Notes: generated by a model not told the origin, from the letters alone. A DNA stretch of 9,008 bases from an uncultured Mollicutes bacterium (GCA_937893635.1 CALBGF010000227.1:1-9008); one strand, 5' to 3'; counted from the first letter of the stretch, positions 1 through 7,158 are shown. Program-made: numbers and translations.

Positions 1-803
1 TGATATTTTTTGCTAAATTTGAAAAAGTTGTTATTAAAATATATGAAAATAATAAAAAAGAATATAAAGCTCTTTTTAGTGGCGAAAATGCATTAAACGA
101 AGCAAAAATATTTGATGATAATGCCTTACTTAATGAAAAGAAAATAAAAGAAAAAACTCATTGGCTTGATGAGCTTGATCAAATTGGTTCCGATGAAGTT
201 GGTGTTGGTGATGTATTTGGTCCCACTGTTGTTGTGGCGTGTTTTACTAGCGCTAAAGACATTGAATTTTTAAAGACTTTAAAAGTTGATGATTCTAAAA
301 AGATGAGCGATCAAAAAATTATGGAAATTGCACCAATTTTAATGGAAAAACTCACTTATTCTTCTATGACTCTTAGTAATCAAAAACTAAACGAAATGAT
401 GGAAAAAGGCAATAAAAAACTTGCTTTAGAAGCAAAAATGCATAATCAAACACAAATTAATGTATTAAATAAAATTAATAAATGTGTCCCTGTTTATCTT
501 GATCAATTCCTTAATCCATTTACATATCAAAATTATTTAAAAGATACGCAAATTGTACCAAATTTACATTTTAAAACTAAAGGTGAATCTTATTATCCTT
601 CTATTGCGGCTAGTAGCGTTATAGCGCGTTATATATTTCTTATAAGAATGAAAGAACTTGATGAAAAATATCAAACTCATTTTCCACTTGGTGCTGGAAA
701 AAATGTTGATGAATTTTTGATCTCATTTATTAAAACTCATTCTTTAGAAGAAACTAAAAATATTGTTAAAGCACATTTTGAAAACTTTAAAAAATTAATA
801 TAA
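1..803 (+). CDS. rnhC: Ribonuclease HIII, 5'-truncated by the window edge
   Basis: RNase HIII cleaves the RNA strand of RNA-DNA hybrids in the cytoplasm. The reading frame is open from the first complete codon at position 3, so the start lies outside the window and 266 residues are visible; the B. subtilis enzyme has about 313. A GTG at 234 falls inside the active-site region and is not the start. Visible residues 1 to about 50 resemble the end of the N-terminal TBP-like substrate-binding domain (YKALFSGENA). The catalytic domain follows, with GSDEVGVGD at 62-70 (acidic pair D64, E65; RNase HII has GxDEaGRG), DDSKKMSD near 96-103, the third acidic residue D167 in VYLDQF, and KGES (E195) followed by the AASSVIAR stretch. 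The DEVGxGDxFGP form and the N-terminal domain favour HIII over HII. The gene converges on the rluD gene and ends just before a shared hairpin. Confidence 0.95.
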   Translation, partial: IFFAKFEKVVIKIYENNKKEYKALFSGENALNEAKIFDDNALLNEKKIKEKTHWLDELDQIGSDEVGVGDVFGPTVVVACFTSAKDIEFLKTLKVDDSKKMSDQKIMEIAPILMEKLTYSSMTLSNQKLNEMMEKGNKKLALEAKMHNQTQINVLNKINKCVPVYLDQFLNPFTYQNYLKDTQIVPNLHFKTKGESYYPSIAASSVIARYIFLIRMKELDEKYQTHFPLGAGKNVDEFLISFIKTHSLEETKNIVKAHFENFKKLI

Positions 804-814
804 AGATAATTTAT

Positions 815-849
815 AAAAAAAATCGCTACCACAATTAAGAGTAACGATT
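815..849 (-). terminator. Intrinsic terminator of the ileS-lspA-rluD unit, probably bidirectional
   Basis: The arms at 821-829 and 841-849 form a 9-bp stem with an 11-nt loop. In minus-strand RNA every position pairs, one of them as a G-U wobble, and eight U residues follow (the A-run at 815-822). In plus-strand RNA the wobble becomes a C-A mismatch and the following tract is only U-rich, so termination of rnhC is probably weaker. It lies directly between two convergent stop codons. Confidence 0.8.
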
Positions 850-855
850 ATTATT

Positions 856-1764
856 TTATTCTAAATTATCAATTACATCTTGGAAATCTTTAGGAAGAGG
901 CGCGCTAAACGTCATCTTCTTTTTAGTTTTTGGATGAATTAGTATTAGTTTTTCAGCATGAAGTAATTGGCCTTTATCAAATAACAAATGTGATTTAGGA
1001 CCATATACTGGATCCCCTTCAATTGGATAACCAATATAATTCATATGTACACGAATTTGATGTGTACGTCCTGTTTCTAAGACACAACTAATTAAAGTAT
1101 ATTGATTAAATCTTTTTAAGACATGGAAATGGGTAACCGCTGGTTTTCCATTTTTAACATCCACAGCCATTTTTTGACGGTTATATTTATCTCTTCCTAT
1201 TGGAGCAATAATTTTGCCGTCTTCTTCTTTTATCACACCTTTTACTAATGCGATATATTCACGGTGTAAAGTATGGTCTTCTAGTTGCTTAGCAAGAAAT
1301 TCATGGGCGTAATCATTTTTAGCAACAACTAATAAGCCAGTTGTATCTTTATCAATTCGATGGACTATTCCTGGCCTTTTAACGCCATTAATACCACTTA
1401 AATTTGTACAATGCGCTAATAAGGCATTAACTAATGTTCCATCTTCATGGCCATTAGAAGGATGCACAACTAAGTCTCTTGGTTTATTAATTACAATAAT
1501 ATCATCATCTTCATAAACAATATCAAGAGGAATATCTTGGGGTGTAGCATCAAGATTTTTAGCTTCCGGAATATTAATAGTTATTTCATCATTTTCTTTA
1601 ACGCGGTAACTATTTTTCGCCTTTTTATCATTAACAAGAACTTCTCCTTCATCAATTAAACGCATAATAAATTCGCGAGAACGATCCTTGAGTTCTGATA
1701 CAAGAACTTTATCTAGTCTTAAGCCAATATAATCACTATTCGTTATTAGTAGTTTTTGCTTCAT
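856..1764 (-). CDS. rluD: RluD/YlyB-type 23S rRNA pseudouridine synthase
   Basis: This RluA-family enzyme converts specific uridines of rRNA to pseudouridine; E. coli RluD acts on helix 69 of 23S rRNA, which is the likely but unproven target here. With the ATG at 1764 the protein has 302 residues, close to B. subtilis YlyB. An S4 RNA-binding domain (about 13-65, RLDKVLVSEL, GEVLVND) precedes the catalytic domain, which starts near IVYEDDDIIVINKP (82-95). The signature HRIDKDTTGLLVVAK (135-149) contains the expected catalytic Asp138, and the later TGRTHQIRVH motif is intact. The frame stays open upstream to a TTG at 1827, and an ATG also lies at 1782. I chose 1764 because GAAGGA sits about 10 nt upstream and the product then begins like the family. 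The gene overlaps the end of lspA by 29 nt, so the two are probably translationally coupled. The pair lspA-ylyB is conserved in Bacilli. Confidence 0.93.
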   Translation of the reverse strand: MKQKLLITNSDYIGLRLDKVLVSELKDRSREFIMRLIDEGEVLVNDKKAKNSYRVKENDEITINIPEAKNLDATPQDIPLDIVYEDDDIIVINKPRDLVVHPSNGHEDGTLVNALLAHCTNLSGINGVKRPGIVHRIDKDTTGLLVVAKNDYAHEFLAKQLEDHTLHREYIALVKGVIKEEDGKIIAPIGRDKYNRQKMAVDVKNGKPAVTHFHVLKRFNQYTLISCVLETGRTHQIRVHMNYIGYPIEGDPVYGPKSHLLFDKGQLLHAEKLILIHPKTKKKMTFSAPLPKDFQDVIDNLE

Positions 1765-2296
1765 CTTTCTTTTTTCCTTCATTATGTTCATCAATAAGCA
1801 TTTTAATAATAATGATAATAATTCCAATAACTAACATTGAATCAGCGCCATTAAATACTGGGAATGTTATAAAATCAAACTTTAAGAAATCAATAACGCC
1901 ATGTGGGTAATAAACAATACGATCAATCATATTACCCATACATCCGCCTAAGACTAAGAAACCGGCGATACGATAAGTAAGTGCAAGTTTCTTATAGTTA
2001 TAAGCGATATAAGCAATAATACCAATTGAAGCCACGACAGAAATTATGGCAAGAATGATTGGATGATCTTCAAGAAATGACCAGGCTGCGCCCGTATTAT
2101 AACGTAGTTCTAAAGAAATAAATCCTTTTAAGAACCAATCATTAAATACTCCACCATTAGATTTTAGAAAACTTTCTAAACAAATCTTAGAAACTTGATC
2201 CACAATTACACATAGTGGAACAATCCAAATATAAGATTTAAAAAACCAAATTAATCCTTTTTTAATATTTTGCCAAACATTTTTAGACTTATCCAT
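1736..2296 (-). CDS. lspA: Lipoprotein signal peptidase (signal peptidase II)
   Basis: LspA is a polytopic membrane aspartyl protease that removes the signal peptide of prolipoproteins after diacylglyceryl modification. All family motifs are present: DQVSK after the first membrane helix, NTGAAWS, GNMIDR with the first catalytic Asp, and FNGADS with the second. Hydrophobic stretches are compatible with four transmembrane helices, and the last is a long isoleucine run (GIIIIIIK). At 186 residues it is somewhat longer than the usual 150-170, through an N-terminal lysine- and tryptophan-containing extension of about 20 residues and a charged C-terminal tail. The ATG is two bases after the ileS stop, and its Shine-Dalgarno sequence (AAAGAGGA) lies inside the last ileS codons. 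Expression therefore depends on the ileS transcript and its T-box. Confidence 0.95.
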   Translation of the reverse strand: MDKSKNVWQNIKKGLIWFFKSYIWIVPLCVIVDQVSKICLESFLKSNGGVFNDWFLKGFISLELRYNTGAAWSFLEDHPIILAIISVVASIGIIAYIAYNYKKLALTYRIAGFLVLGGCMGNMIDRIVYYPHGVIDFLKFDFITFPVFNGADSMLVIGIIIIIIKMLIDEHNEGKKKDEAKTTNNE

Positions 2297-2298
2297 GA

Positions 2299-5049
2299 TT
2301 AGTCCTCTTTAATAGCGTCTAAACAACGGTCACATAAATGAACACCATCAACTTCCGTTACATGGTCAACATAATTCCAGCAACGTTCACATTTATGTCC
2401 ATTATTTTCTTTAACATCAATTGATGATAATTCCATATCATTAGCTAATTTTTCATCGACTAATTCTACTTTAGAAACGATAAATAAACGTTCTTGTTCA
2501 ACTTTAGAGAATTTATTAAATGCTTCTTTTGTTGCTTCATCTTTAATATTAATCATAACAGAAGCCTCTTGAGCTGAACCAATAACGCCTTCTTGACGTT
2601 TTGTTTCAAGTACTTTTAATACTTCACTACGTAATTTAGAAATTAAAGCATATTCTTTTAATAAGCTTTCATCATATTCATGGCTAATAGTTGGATAATC
2701 TTCAAGTTGAACAGATTCTTTTTCGTGTCCTGGAATATTTGCATAAACTTCATCCATAGTGAATGGAAGAATTGGAGTTAATAAACGATTTAAAGTATTA
2801 ACGGCTTTATAAATAACGTTTTGAACTTGTAAACGACGAAGTGATTTTTGATTTTCGCAGTACAAGATATCCTTAGTTAAATCTAGATAGAAACTAGATA
2901 AATCACTACTCATAAAGTTAGTAATAGCCATAACCGCACTAGCAAAATCAAATTCATCCATATATTTTATGACATTATTTTTAACTACTTCTAATTTAGT
3001 TAAGATATATAAATCCACTCTTTCGAATGTATCTACTTTATCTTTGTTAATATCAAATGGAGCATTTTCACCATTACTTAAGTTACCTAATAAGAATTTA
3101 AATGTATTACGAATCTTACGATATGATTCCGATACTTGTTTGATGATTGGTTCACCAATACGAACATCAGAAGTATAATCAATGCTTGCAGCCCAGAGTC
3201 TTAATACATCGGCACCATAAACATTCATTAATTTCATTGGGTCAACACCATTACCCTTAGATTTAGACATCTTTTCGCCTTGTGGGTCTAAGATAAATCC
3301 ATGAGTAACTACTTGTTTATAAGGAGCAACTCCGTTAACAGCGGTAGAAATAATTAAGCTAGAGTTAAACCAACCACGATATTGGTCAGAACCTTCTAAA
3401 TATAAATCAGCAGGGAATTTAAGTCCTCTTCCTTTTAAAACTGCAACAGAGCTAGATCCAGAATCAAACCAAACATCCATAATATCAGTTTCTTTAGTAA
3501 ATAAGCCATTTGGACTATGTGGGTTTGTATATCCTTCTGGAAGTAAGTCTTTGGCTTCTTTTTCAAACCAAATATTTGAACCATGTTCACGAACTAATTC
3601 AATAACGTGATCAAAGACTTTTTCATCAATGATTGGAGTTTCATCTTCTGCATAGAAAATTGGAAGTGGGACACCCCAAGCACGTTGACGAGAAATACAC
3701 CAGTCGCCACGATCTTTAATCATATTAGAAATACGAACTTCGCCCCAAGTTGGTTTCCATTTAACACCTTTAATTTCTTCTAAGATTTTTTCTTTAATTG
3801 GTTCAATAGAACAGAACCATTGTGGTGTAGCACGGAAAATCAAAGGCTTTTTAGTACGCCAGTCATGTGGATAACTATGGACGATTGGTGAATCTTTTAA
3901 TAAAGCACCAACATTAGTTAACATTTCAAGAACTTTTTCGTTAGCGTCTTCATAAAACATTCCTTCAAGTTCTTTACCAGCACTTTCCATCATAAATCCT
4001 TTTGAATCAACAGGACATAATGGTTCTAAGCCATATTTCTTACCAACGATAAAGTCATCTTCACCATGACCAGGTGCAGTATGTACACATCCGGTACCGG
4101 CATCATTAGTAACGTGATCTCCTAAAATAATAATCGAATCACGGTCATATAAAGGATGTTTACAAGTAATATATTCTAAGTCTTTACCTTTAAATTCTTT
4201 TATTAATTTAATTGTTTCAAATCCTAGTTCTTCTTTTAAATGTTCTTCAAATTCTTTTAAGAAAACAAATTTACCTTTATTAGTTTCAAACACACCATAT
4301 GTAAATTCAGGATTTAAACAAATTGCTAAGTTAGCAGGCATAGTCCAAGGAGTTGTTGTCCAAATGATGAAACTTGTATCATTATCAAGTAAGCCTTTTC
4401 CGTCTTTAACCTTAAAAGCAACATAAATTGCATGTGACTTAACATCTGCATATTCAATTTCAGCTTCTGCAAGAGCAGATTCGCTACTTGGTGACCAATA
4501 AACTGGTTTTAATCCTTTAAAAATATAACCTTTTAAAGCCATATCTTTAAATACTTCAAGTTGTTTAGCTTCATAATCATGTGTTAAAGTCATATAACGA
4601 TGATCAAAATCGCCCATAACACCTAAACGCTTGATTTGCGCCATTTGTCTTTCAACTTGTTCATGCGCATATTTTTCGCAGTATTTACGGAATTCTGCAA
4701 GCGGAGTTGTTTTACGGTTAATACCTTTTTTAGTAATAACATTTTCAATTGGTAAACCATGAGTATCCCATCCTGGAATAAAAGGTGTGTAATAACCTTC
4801 CATAGTTTTAAGACGAACAATAAAGTCTTTTAATAACTTATTAAGCATATGTCCACAATGCATATCTCCATTAGCGTATGGAGGGCCATCATGTAACATA
4901 TATTCGTCCTTACCTTTATTTTTTTCTAACATTTTTTGATATAAATCAATGCTTGACCAATTCTCTAAAATACGTGGTTCTTTTGTTGGCAAATTGCCTC
5001 GCATTTCAAAATTAGTACGTGGCATTAATAAAGTCTTTTTTACTTCCAT
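2299..5049 (-). CDS. ileS: Isoleucyl-tRNA synthetase
   Basis: This class I aminoacyl-tRNA synthetase charges tRNA-Ile in the cytoplasm. It is full length (916 residues; B. subtilis about 921). The HIGH motif appears as HCGH at 64-67 after DGPPYANG. The CP1 editing domain contains WTTTPWT at 230-236, whose threonine-rich strand belongs to the site that hydrolyses Val-tRNA-Ile. KMSKS is intact at 593-597. An anticodon-binding domain follows, and the C-terminus carries a zinc finger with two CxxC pairs (C887/C890 and C906/C909). The presence of this finger and the overall length place it with the bacterial eubacterial-type IleS, not the mupirocin-resistant eukaryote-like type. The start has an excellent Shine-Dalgarno (AGGAGG, 5057-5062) spaced 7 nt from the ATG. 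It is the first gene of an ileS-lspA-rluD operon under T-box control. Confidence 0.98.
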   Translation of the reverse strand: MEVKKTLLMPRTNFEMRGNLPTKEPRILENWSSIDLYQKMLEKNKGKDEYMLHDGPPYANGDMHCGHMLNKLLKDFIVRLKTMEGYYTPFIPGWDTHGLPIENVITKKGINRKTTPLAEFRKYCEKYAHEQVERQMAQIKRLGVMGDFDHRYMTLTHDYEAKQLEVFKDMALKGYIFKGLKPVYWSPSSESALAEAEIEYADVKSHAIYVAFKVKDGKGLLDNDTSFIIWTTTPWTMPANLAICLNPEFTYGVFETNKGKFVFLKEFEEHLKEELGFETIKLIKEFKGKDLEYITCKHPLYDRDSIIILGDHVTNDAGTGCVHTAPGHGEDDFIVGKKYGLEPLCPVDSKGFMMESAGKELEGMFYEDANEKVLEMLTNVGALLKDSPIVHSYPHDWRTKKPLIFRATPQWFCSIEPIKEKILEEIKGVKWKPTWGEVRISNMIKDRGDWCISRQRAWGVPLPIFYAEDETPIIDEKVFDHVIELVREHGSNIWFEKEAKDLLPEGYTNPHSPNGLFTKETDIMDVWFDSGSSSVAVLKGRGLKFPADLYLEGSDQYRGWFNSSLIISTAVNGVAPYKQVVTHGFILDPQGEKMSKSKGNGVDPMKLMNVYGADVLRLWAASIDYTSDVRIGEPIIKQVSESYRKIRNTFKFLLGNLSNGENAPFDINKDKVDTFERVDLYILTKLEVVKNNVIKYMDEFDFASAVMAITNFMSSDLSSFYLDLTKDILYCENQKSLRRLQVQNVIYKAVNTLNRLLTPILPFTMDEVYANIPGHEKESVQLEDYPTISHEYDESLLKEYALISKLRSEVLKVLETKRQEGVIGSAQEASVMINIKDEATKEAFNKFSKVEQERLFIVSKVELVDEKLANDMELSSIDVKENNGHKCERCWNYVDHVTEVDGVHLCDRCLDAIKED

Positions 5050-5068
5050 TGTTTTTCCTCCTAAATAT

Positions 5069-5096
5069 AAAAAAAACGTCCTAACATAAGGACGTT
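5069..5096 (-). terminator. T-box-controlled terminator hairpin
   Basis: A perfect 7-bp stem (AACGTCC at 5075-5081 with GGACGTT at 5090-5096, loop 8 nt) is followed in minus-strand RNA by eight U residues (5076-5069). It sits directly downstream of the T-box sequence and upstream of the ileS Shine-Dalgarno. This is the expected place for the terminator that uncharged tRNA-Ile disrupts. It probably also stops read-through coming from sepF. Confidence 0.93.
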
Positions 5097-5290
5097 ATTA
5101 AACGCGGTACCACCTTAATTGCTTAAAAATTAAGCCACTTCATTAAGTCTTAACGCGACTAACGTATTATTCTACATATCGAATAATCTCTCCAAAGTGA
5201 TATGTTTTAAATAATCTTAAATGACCTTGCACCAATCGTCATCTCGCTAATAAGTTAACATTAAAACACGTGTCTTTTTCATCGATTTAC
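5069..5290 (-). promoter_or_regulatory. Isoleucine T-box riboswitch leader of ileS
   Basis: The T-box leader senses uncharged tRNA-Ile and lets transcription continue into ileS. The conserved T-box sequence AAGGTGGTACCGCG lies at 5116-5103. Its UGGU can pair with a tRNA 3' end reading ACCA, which fits an A discriminator base as in tRNA-Ile. I could fold Stem I by eye. A lower helix pairs 5274-5277 with 5194-5197. A symmetric 6x6 internal loop follows, then a 7-bp helix pairs 5261-5267 with 5204-5210. The apical part has AUGAC/GUCAU flanking a loop with GGUGCAAG. The 3' side of the internal loop reads AUAUCA, which places AUC (5201-5199), an Ile codon, in the specifier position followed by the conserved purine. 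A further hairpin (ATTATTC/GAATAAT) and a GCTTAA/TTAAGC hairpin lie between Stem I and the T-box. The terminator is listed separately. Confidence 0.95.
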
Positions 5291-5296
5291 GTAAAT

Positions 5297-5325
5297 ATTA
5301 TTAAATAATAATATTCAATTGTCAA
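5297..5325 (-). promoter_or_regulatory. Sigma-A type promoter of the ileS operon
   Basis: On the minus strand a perfect -35 hexamer TTGACA (5325-5320) is followed after 17 bp by AATAAT (5302-5297) as the -10; TAATAA one base earlier is an alternative. The predicted transcription start is near 5290, just before the first T-box helix. The -35 lies only 7 bp past the sepF stop codon, so the ileS operon can be transcribed independently of the sporulation genes. Confidence 0.8.
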
Positions 5326-5332
5326 GTTTTTC

Positions 5333-5647
5333 CTAATCTGATATCGCAAATAAGTAGATATTATCTTCCAGTTTTGTTCTTGTACCATTAAGCGAATAAA
5401 TTACACCAGATAAGAAATCAACAACACGATATTTATCTTTTAACGCTAGCGAGGATAAGTTAACAATGATGCTTTGTTTTAAAAACAAATTACTAGCGAT
5501 GCTTTCAATTTCATAATATGAAGTGACATTATAAACAATTGGTGCCACTTTTTTTAAATGTTCTTCTTTCTTTTTAGGCGCTTTAAAATAATCGCTATCA
5601 TTAGAATTTGGTAGTAGCGCCTCTTTTAATATACTTTTTATTGACAT
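5333..5647 (-). CDS. sepF: Cell division protein SepF (short form)
   Basis: SepF is a membrane-associated partner of FtsZ that bundles and anchors FtsZ filaments at the septum. The N-terminus (1-12, MSIKSILKEALL) can form the amphipathic membrane-targeting helix. A short charged linker (about 13-34) leads to the SepF core (35-102). There the pattern P-x-x-Y near 36-39, the alpha-beta segment IIVNLSSL and the signature VVDFLSGVIYSLNG (75-88) match the family. At 104 residues it is clearly shorter than B. subtilis SepF (about 150), mainly because the linker is reduced. Its Shine-Dalgarno (AAAGGA) overlaps the sigG stop region and the genes are 8 nt apart, so it is at least partly co-transcribed with sigG. 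I see no strong sigma-A promoter of its own inside the sigG 3' end. Identity is also supported by its position between sigG and ileS, as in Bacilli. Confidence 0.88.
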   Translation of the reverse strand: MSIKSILKEALLPNSNDSDYFKAPKKKEEHLKKVAPIVYNVTSYYEIESIASNLFLKQSIIVNLSSLALKDKYRVVDFLSGVIYSLNGTRTKLEDNIYLFAISD

Positions 5648-5655
5648 ATTTTCCT

Positions 5656-6429
5656 TTAAAAATAATTTTTAAGTGCTCTTAAAGCATTTTTTTCTAATCT
5701 CGACACTTGAGCTTGCGAAATAGCAAATTCTTTAGCTATTTCAAATTGTGTTAACCCATCGTAGTATCGCTTTTTAATAATTTTCTTTTCAATACTACTT
5801 AAGTGTTTAATCCCCTCCGCTAATGAAAGATGATTACTAATTTTTTCATTAATGAATGGATCCGCACTAATCGTATCAGAAAGTTCTAATGATTCATCAA
5901 AATCATTATATAAGGGTTCTGAAAGAGAAGATACATTATTAATAGCTTCTAAAGCTTCAATAACTTCAAAACTAGTTAGGTTAAGAATGCGAGCAATTTC
6001 TTCATTTGATGGTTCTTTTTGATATTTTGCAATATACTCTTCTTTTACTTTCATCGCTTGATACGCTCGATCTTTTAATTGACGTGATACGCGTAAAAAA
6101 GAATTATCGCGTAGATAACGCTTAATTTCTCCTAAAATCATTGGGACAGCATAAGTTGAAAATTTGACTTCTTGCGTTAAGTCAAAATTATCAATTGCTT
6201 TCATCAAACCAATTACTCCAATTTGAAACACGTCATCCATGTTATCAACACGTTTGGAAAATTTATTGACTAGTGATAAAACTAGTTTTAAATTCCCCAT
6301 AATTAATTCTTCTTTTTTGGAACTATCACCATTACGATAACTAATTAAAAGTTCTCTTGTTTTGCTCGGTGATAAAGCCACTAACTTGCCTGTATCCACT
6401 CCCGTTAGAACTACCTTATGTTCAGCCAA
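5656..6429 (-). CDS. sigG: Sporulation sigma factor G (late forespore)
   Basis: Sigma-G directs late gene expression in the forespore and in other spore formers is held by anti-sigma proteins such as SpoIIAB and CsfB/Gin. The 257-residue length matches B. subtilis SigG (260). The N-terminal HKVVLTGVDTGKL is characteristic of sigma-G. Region 2 (about 44-115) contains GNLKLVLSLV, DDVFQIGVIGLMKAIDNFD and KFSTYAVPMILGEIKRYLRD. Region 3 spans about 120-165, and region 4 (203-256) ends with the helix-turn-helix ISQAQVSRLEK. The start is a TTG at 6429. An in-frame stop lies seven codons upstream with no ATG or GTG between, and GAGGTG is spaced 8 nt from the TTG. The gene is 34 nt after sigE, as in Bacilli. 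Sigma-F is the main alternative, but the N-terminus and position after sigE argue for sigma-G. A hairpin overlaps its ribosome binding site. Confidence 0.95.
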   Translation of the reverse strand: MAEHKVVLTGVDTGKLVALSPSKTRELLISYRNGDSSKKEELIMGNLKLVLSLVNKFSKRVDNMDDVFQIGVIGLMKAIDNFDLTQEVKFSTYAVPMILGEIKRYLRDNSFLRVSRQLKDRAYQAMKVKEEYIAKYQKEPSNEEIARILNLTSFEVIEALEAINNVSSLSEPLYNDFDESLELSDTISADPFINEKISNHLSLAEGIKHLSSIEKKIIKKRYYDGLTQFEIAKEFAISQAQVSRLEKNALRALKNYF

Positions 6430-6433
6430 GTTT

Positions 6434-6459
6434 ATGACACCTCTATATTAGTGTGTCAT
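6434..6459 (-). promoter_or_regulatory. Hairpin overlapping the sigG ribosome binding site
   Basis: Perfect 7-nt inverted repeats (ATGACAC at 6434-6440 and GTGTCAT at 6453-6459 on the plus strand) enclose a 12-nt loop between sigE and sigG. In the mRNA the 3' arm contains the last three bases of the Shine-Dalgarno GAGGTG, and the first three lie at the loop edge. Folding should hinder ribosome binding. No U-tract follows, so it is not an intrinsic terminator. In B. subtilis a leader hairpin that occludes the sigG ribosome binding site, together with a weak start codon, is known to lower sigG translation. Confidence 0.7.
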
Positions 6460-6463
6460 TTAA

Positions 6464-7156
6464 CTAGTATTTTAAACCGACTTTCAATTTTTTTAAGATT
6501 TTTTTCTCTAACCTTGATATATAACTTTGTGATATTCCTAAGAATTCTGCGACTTCTTTTTGCGTTAATTCTTCTTTGCCATCTAAACCAAAACGAAGTG
6601 ATAATATCTCTTGTTCTCTTGGTTTTAGTTTGGCAATTTCTTCACGCAAAGAAATGCGTGTTTCTTCATCATAAAGTTCTTTATTAATTTCATTTTCATC
6701 GGTTGCTAATATATCTGCGATTAAAAGCTCGTTTCCTTCTTTGTCGCGGTTTAAAGGTTCATCTAAACTCACTTCATTTTTCATACGTGCTTTTTTTCTT
6801 AGATACATTAAAATCTCATTATCAATACATCTTGAAGCATAAGTTGCTAGTTTAATATTTTTATCACATTTAAAAGTAGAAATGGCTTTGATTAATCCTA
6901 GTGTCCCTATCGATATCAAATCTTCTAATTCGTACATGTTATTTTCATATCTTTTAGCAACATATACCACTAATCGTAAATTATGCTCAATTAGTTTGTT
7001 GCGGGCTTCTATTGAGCCTAACTTATAGTCTTGTAAAGCTTGTTCTTCTTCCTCTTTACTTAAAGGAGGTAAAAGATTTTCTGAACCGTTTATATAAAAA
7101 ACGGAATCATTGATATGGAATAATTTTTTTAAAAAACGAATAATCTTCTTAAACAT
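6464..7156 (-). CDS. sigE: Pro-sigma-E, early mother-cell sporulation sigma factor
   Basis: Sigma-E is made as an inactive membrane-bound precursor and drives early mother-cell transcription after SpoIIGA removes its N-terminus. From the ATG at 7156 the protein has 230 residues (B. subtilis 239). A basic amphipathic pro-sequence (FKKIIRFLKKLF) precedes FYINGSENLLPPLSKEE, which aligns with the YYIGGSEALPP cleavage region of B. subtilis and suggests cleavage near residues 20/21. Region 2 (about 48-122) has NLRLVVYVAKRYEN, EDLISIGTLGLIKAI and KLATYASRCIDNEILMYLR. Region 4 (172-226) carries the helix-turn-helix ISQSYISRLEK. The frame extends to another possible start at 7189, but 7156 has GGGAG about 7 nt upstream and gives the family N-terminus. 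The start is two bases after the spoIIGA TGA, which indicates translational coupling of the protease and its substrate. Confidence 0.96.
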   Translation of the reverse strand: MFKKIIRFLKKLFHINDSVFYINGSENLLPPLSKEEEEQALQDYKLGSIEARNKLIEHNLRLVVYVAKRYENNMYELEDLISIGTLGLIKAISTFKCDKNIKLATYASRCIDNEILMYLRKKARMKNEVSLDEPLNRDKEGNELLIADILATDENEINKELYDEETRISLREEIAKLKPREQEILSLRFGLDGKEELTQKEVAEFLGISQSYISRLEKKILKKLKVGLKY

Positions 7157-7158
7157 AA

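Noticed and set aside
234..803. A 189-residue plus-strand gene starting at GTG 234
   Set aside because: The same frame is open to the window's left edge and contains the RNase HIII active-site motif GSDEVGVGD upstream of the GTG, so this is an internal codon of a truncated rnhC.
2969..3178. A 69-codon plus-strand ORF
   Set aside because: It lies wholly antisense within ileS, has no family features and no ribosome binding site support; it is a shadow frame.
4623..4820. A 65-codon minus-strand ORF
   Set aside because: It is an alternative frame inside ileS, where the ileS protein is continuous and fully conserved.
6434..6459. The sigE-sigG hairpin as an intrinsic terminator
   Set aside because: The stem has no following U-tract, and the sigG Shine-Dalgarno lies in it; translational control explains it better.
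6418..6687. An 89-codon plus-strand ORF opposite the sigE/sigG junction
   Set aside because: It is antisense to the conserved sigma-E region 4; its hydrophobic look comes from the complement of the sigE codons.
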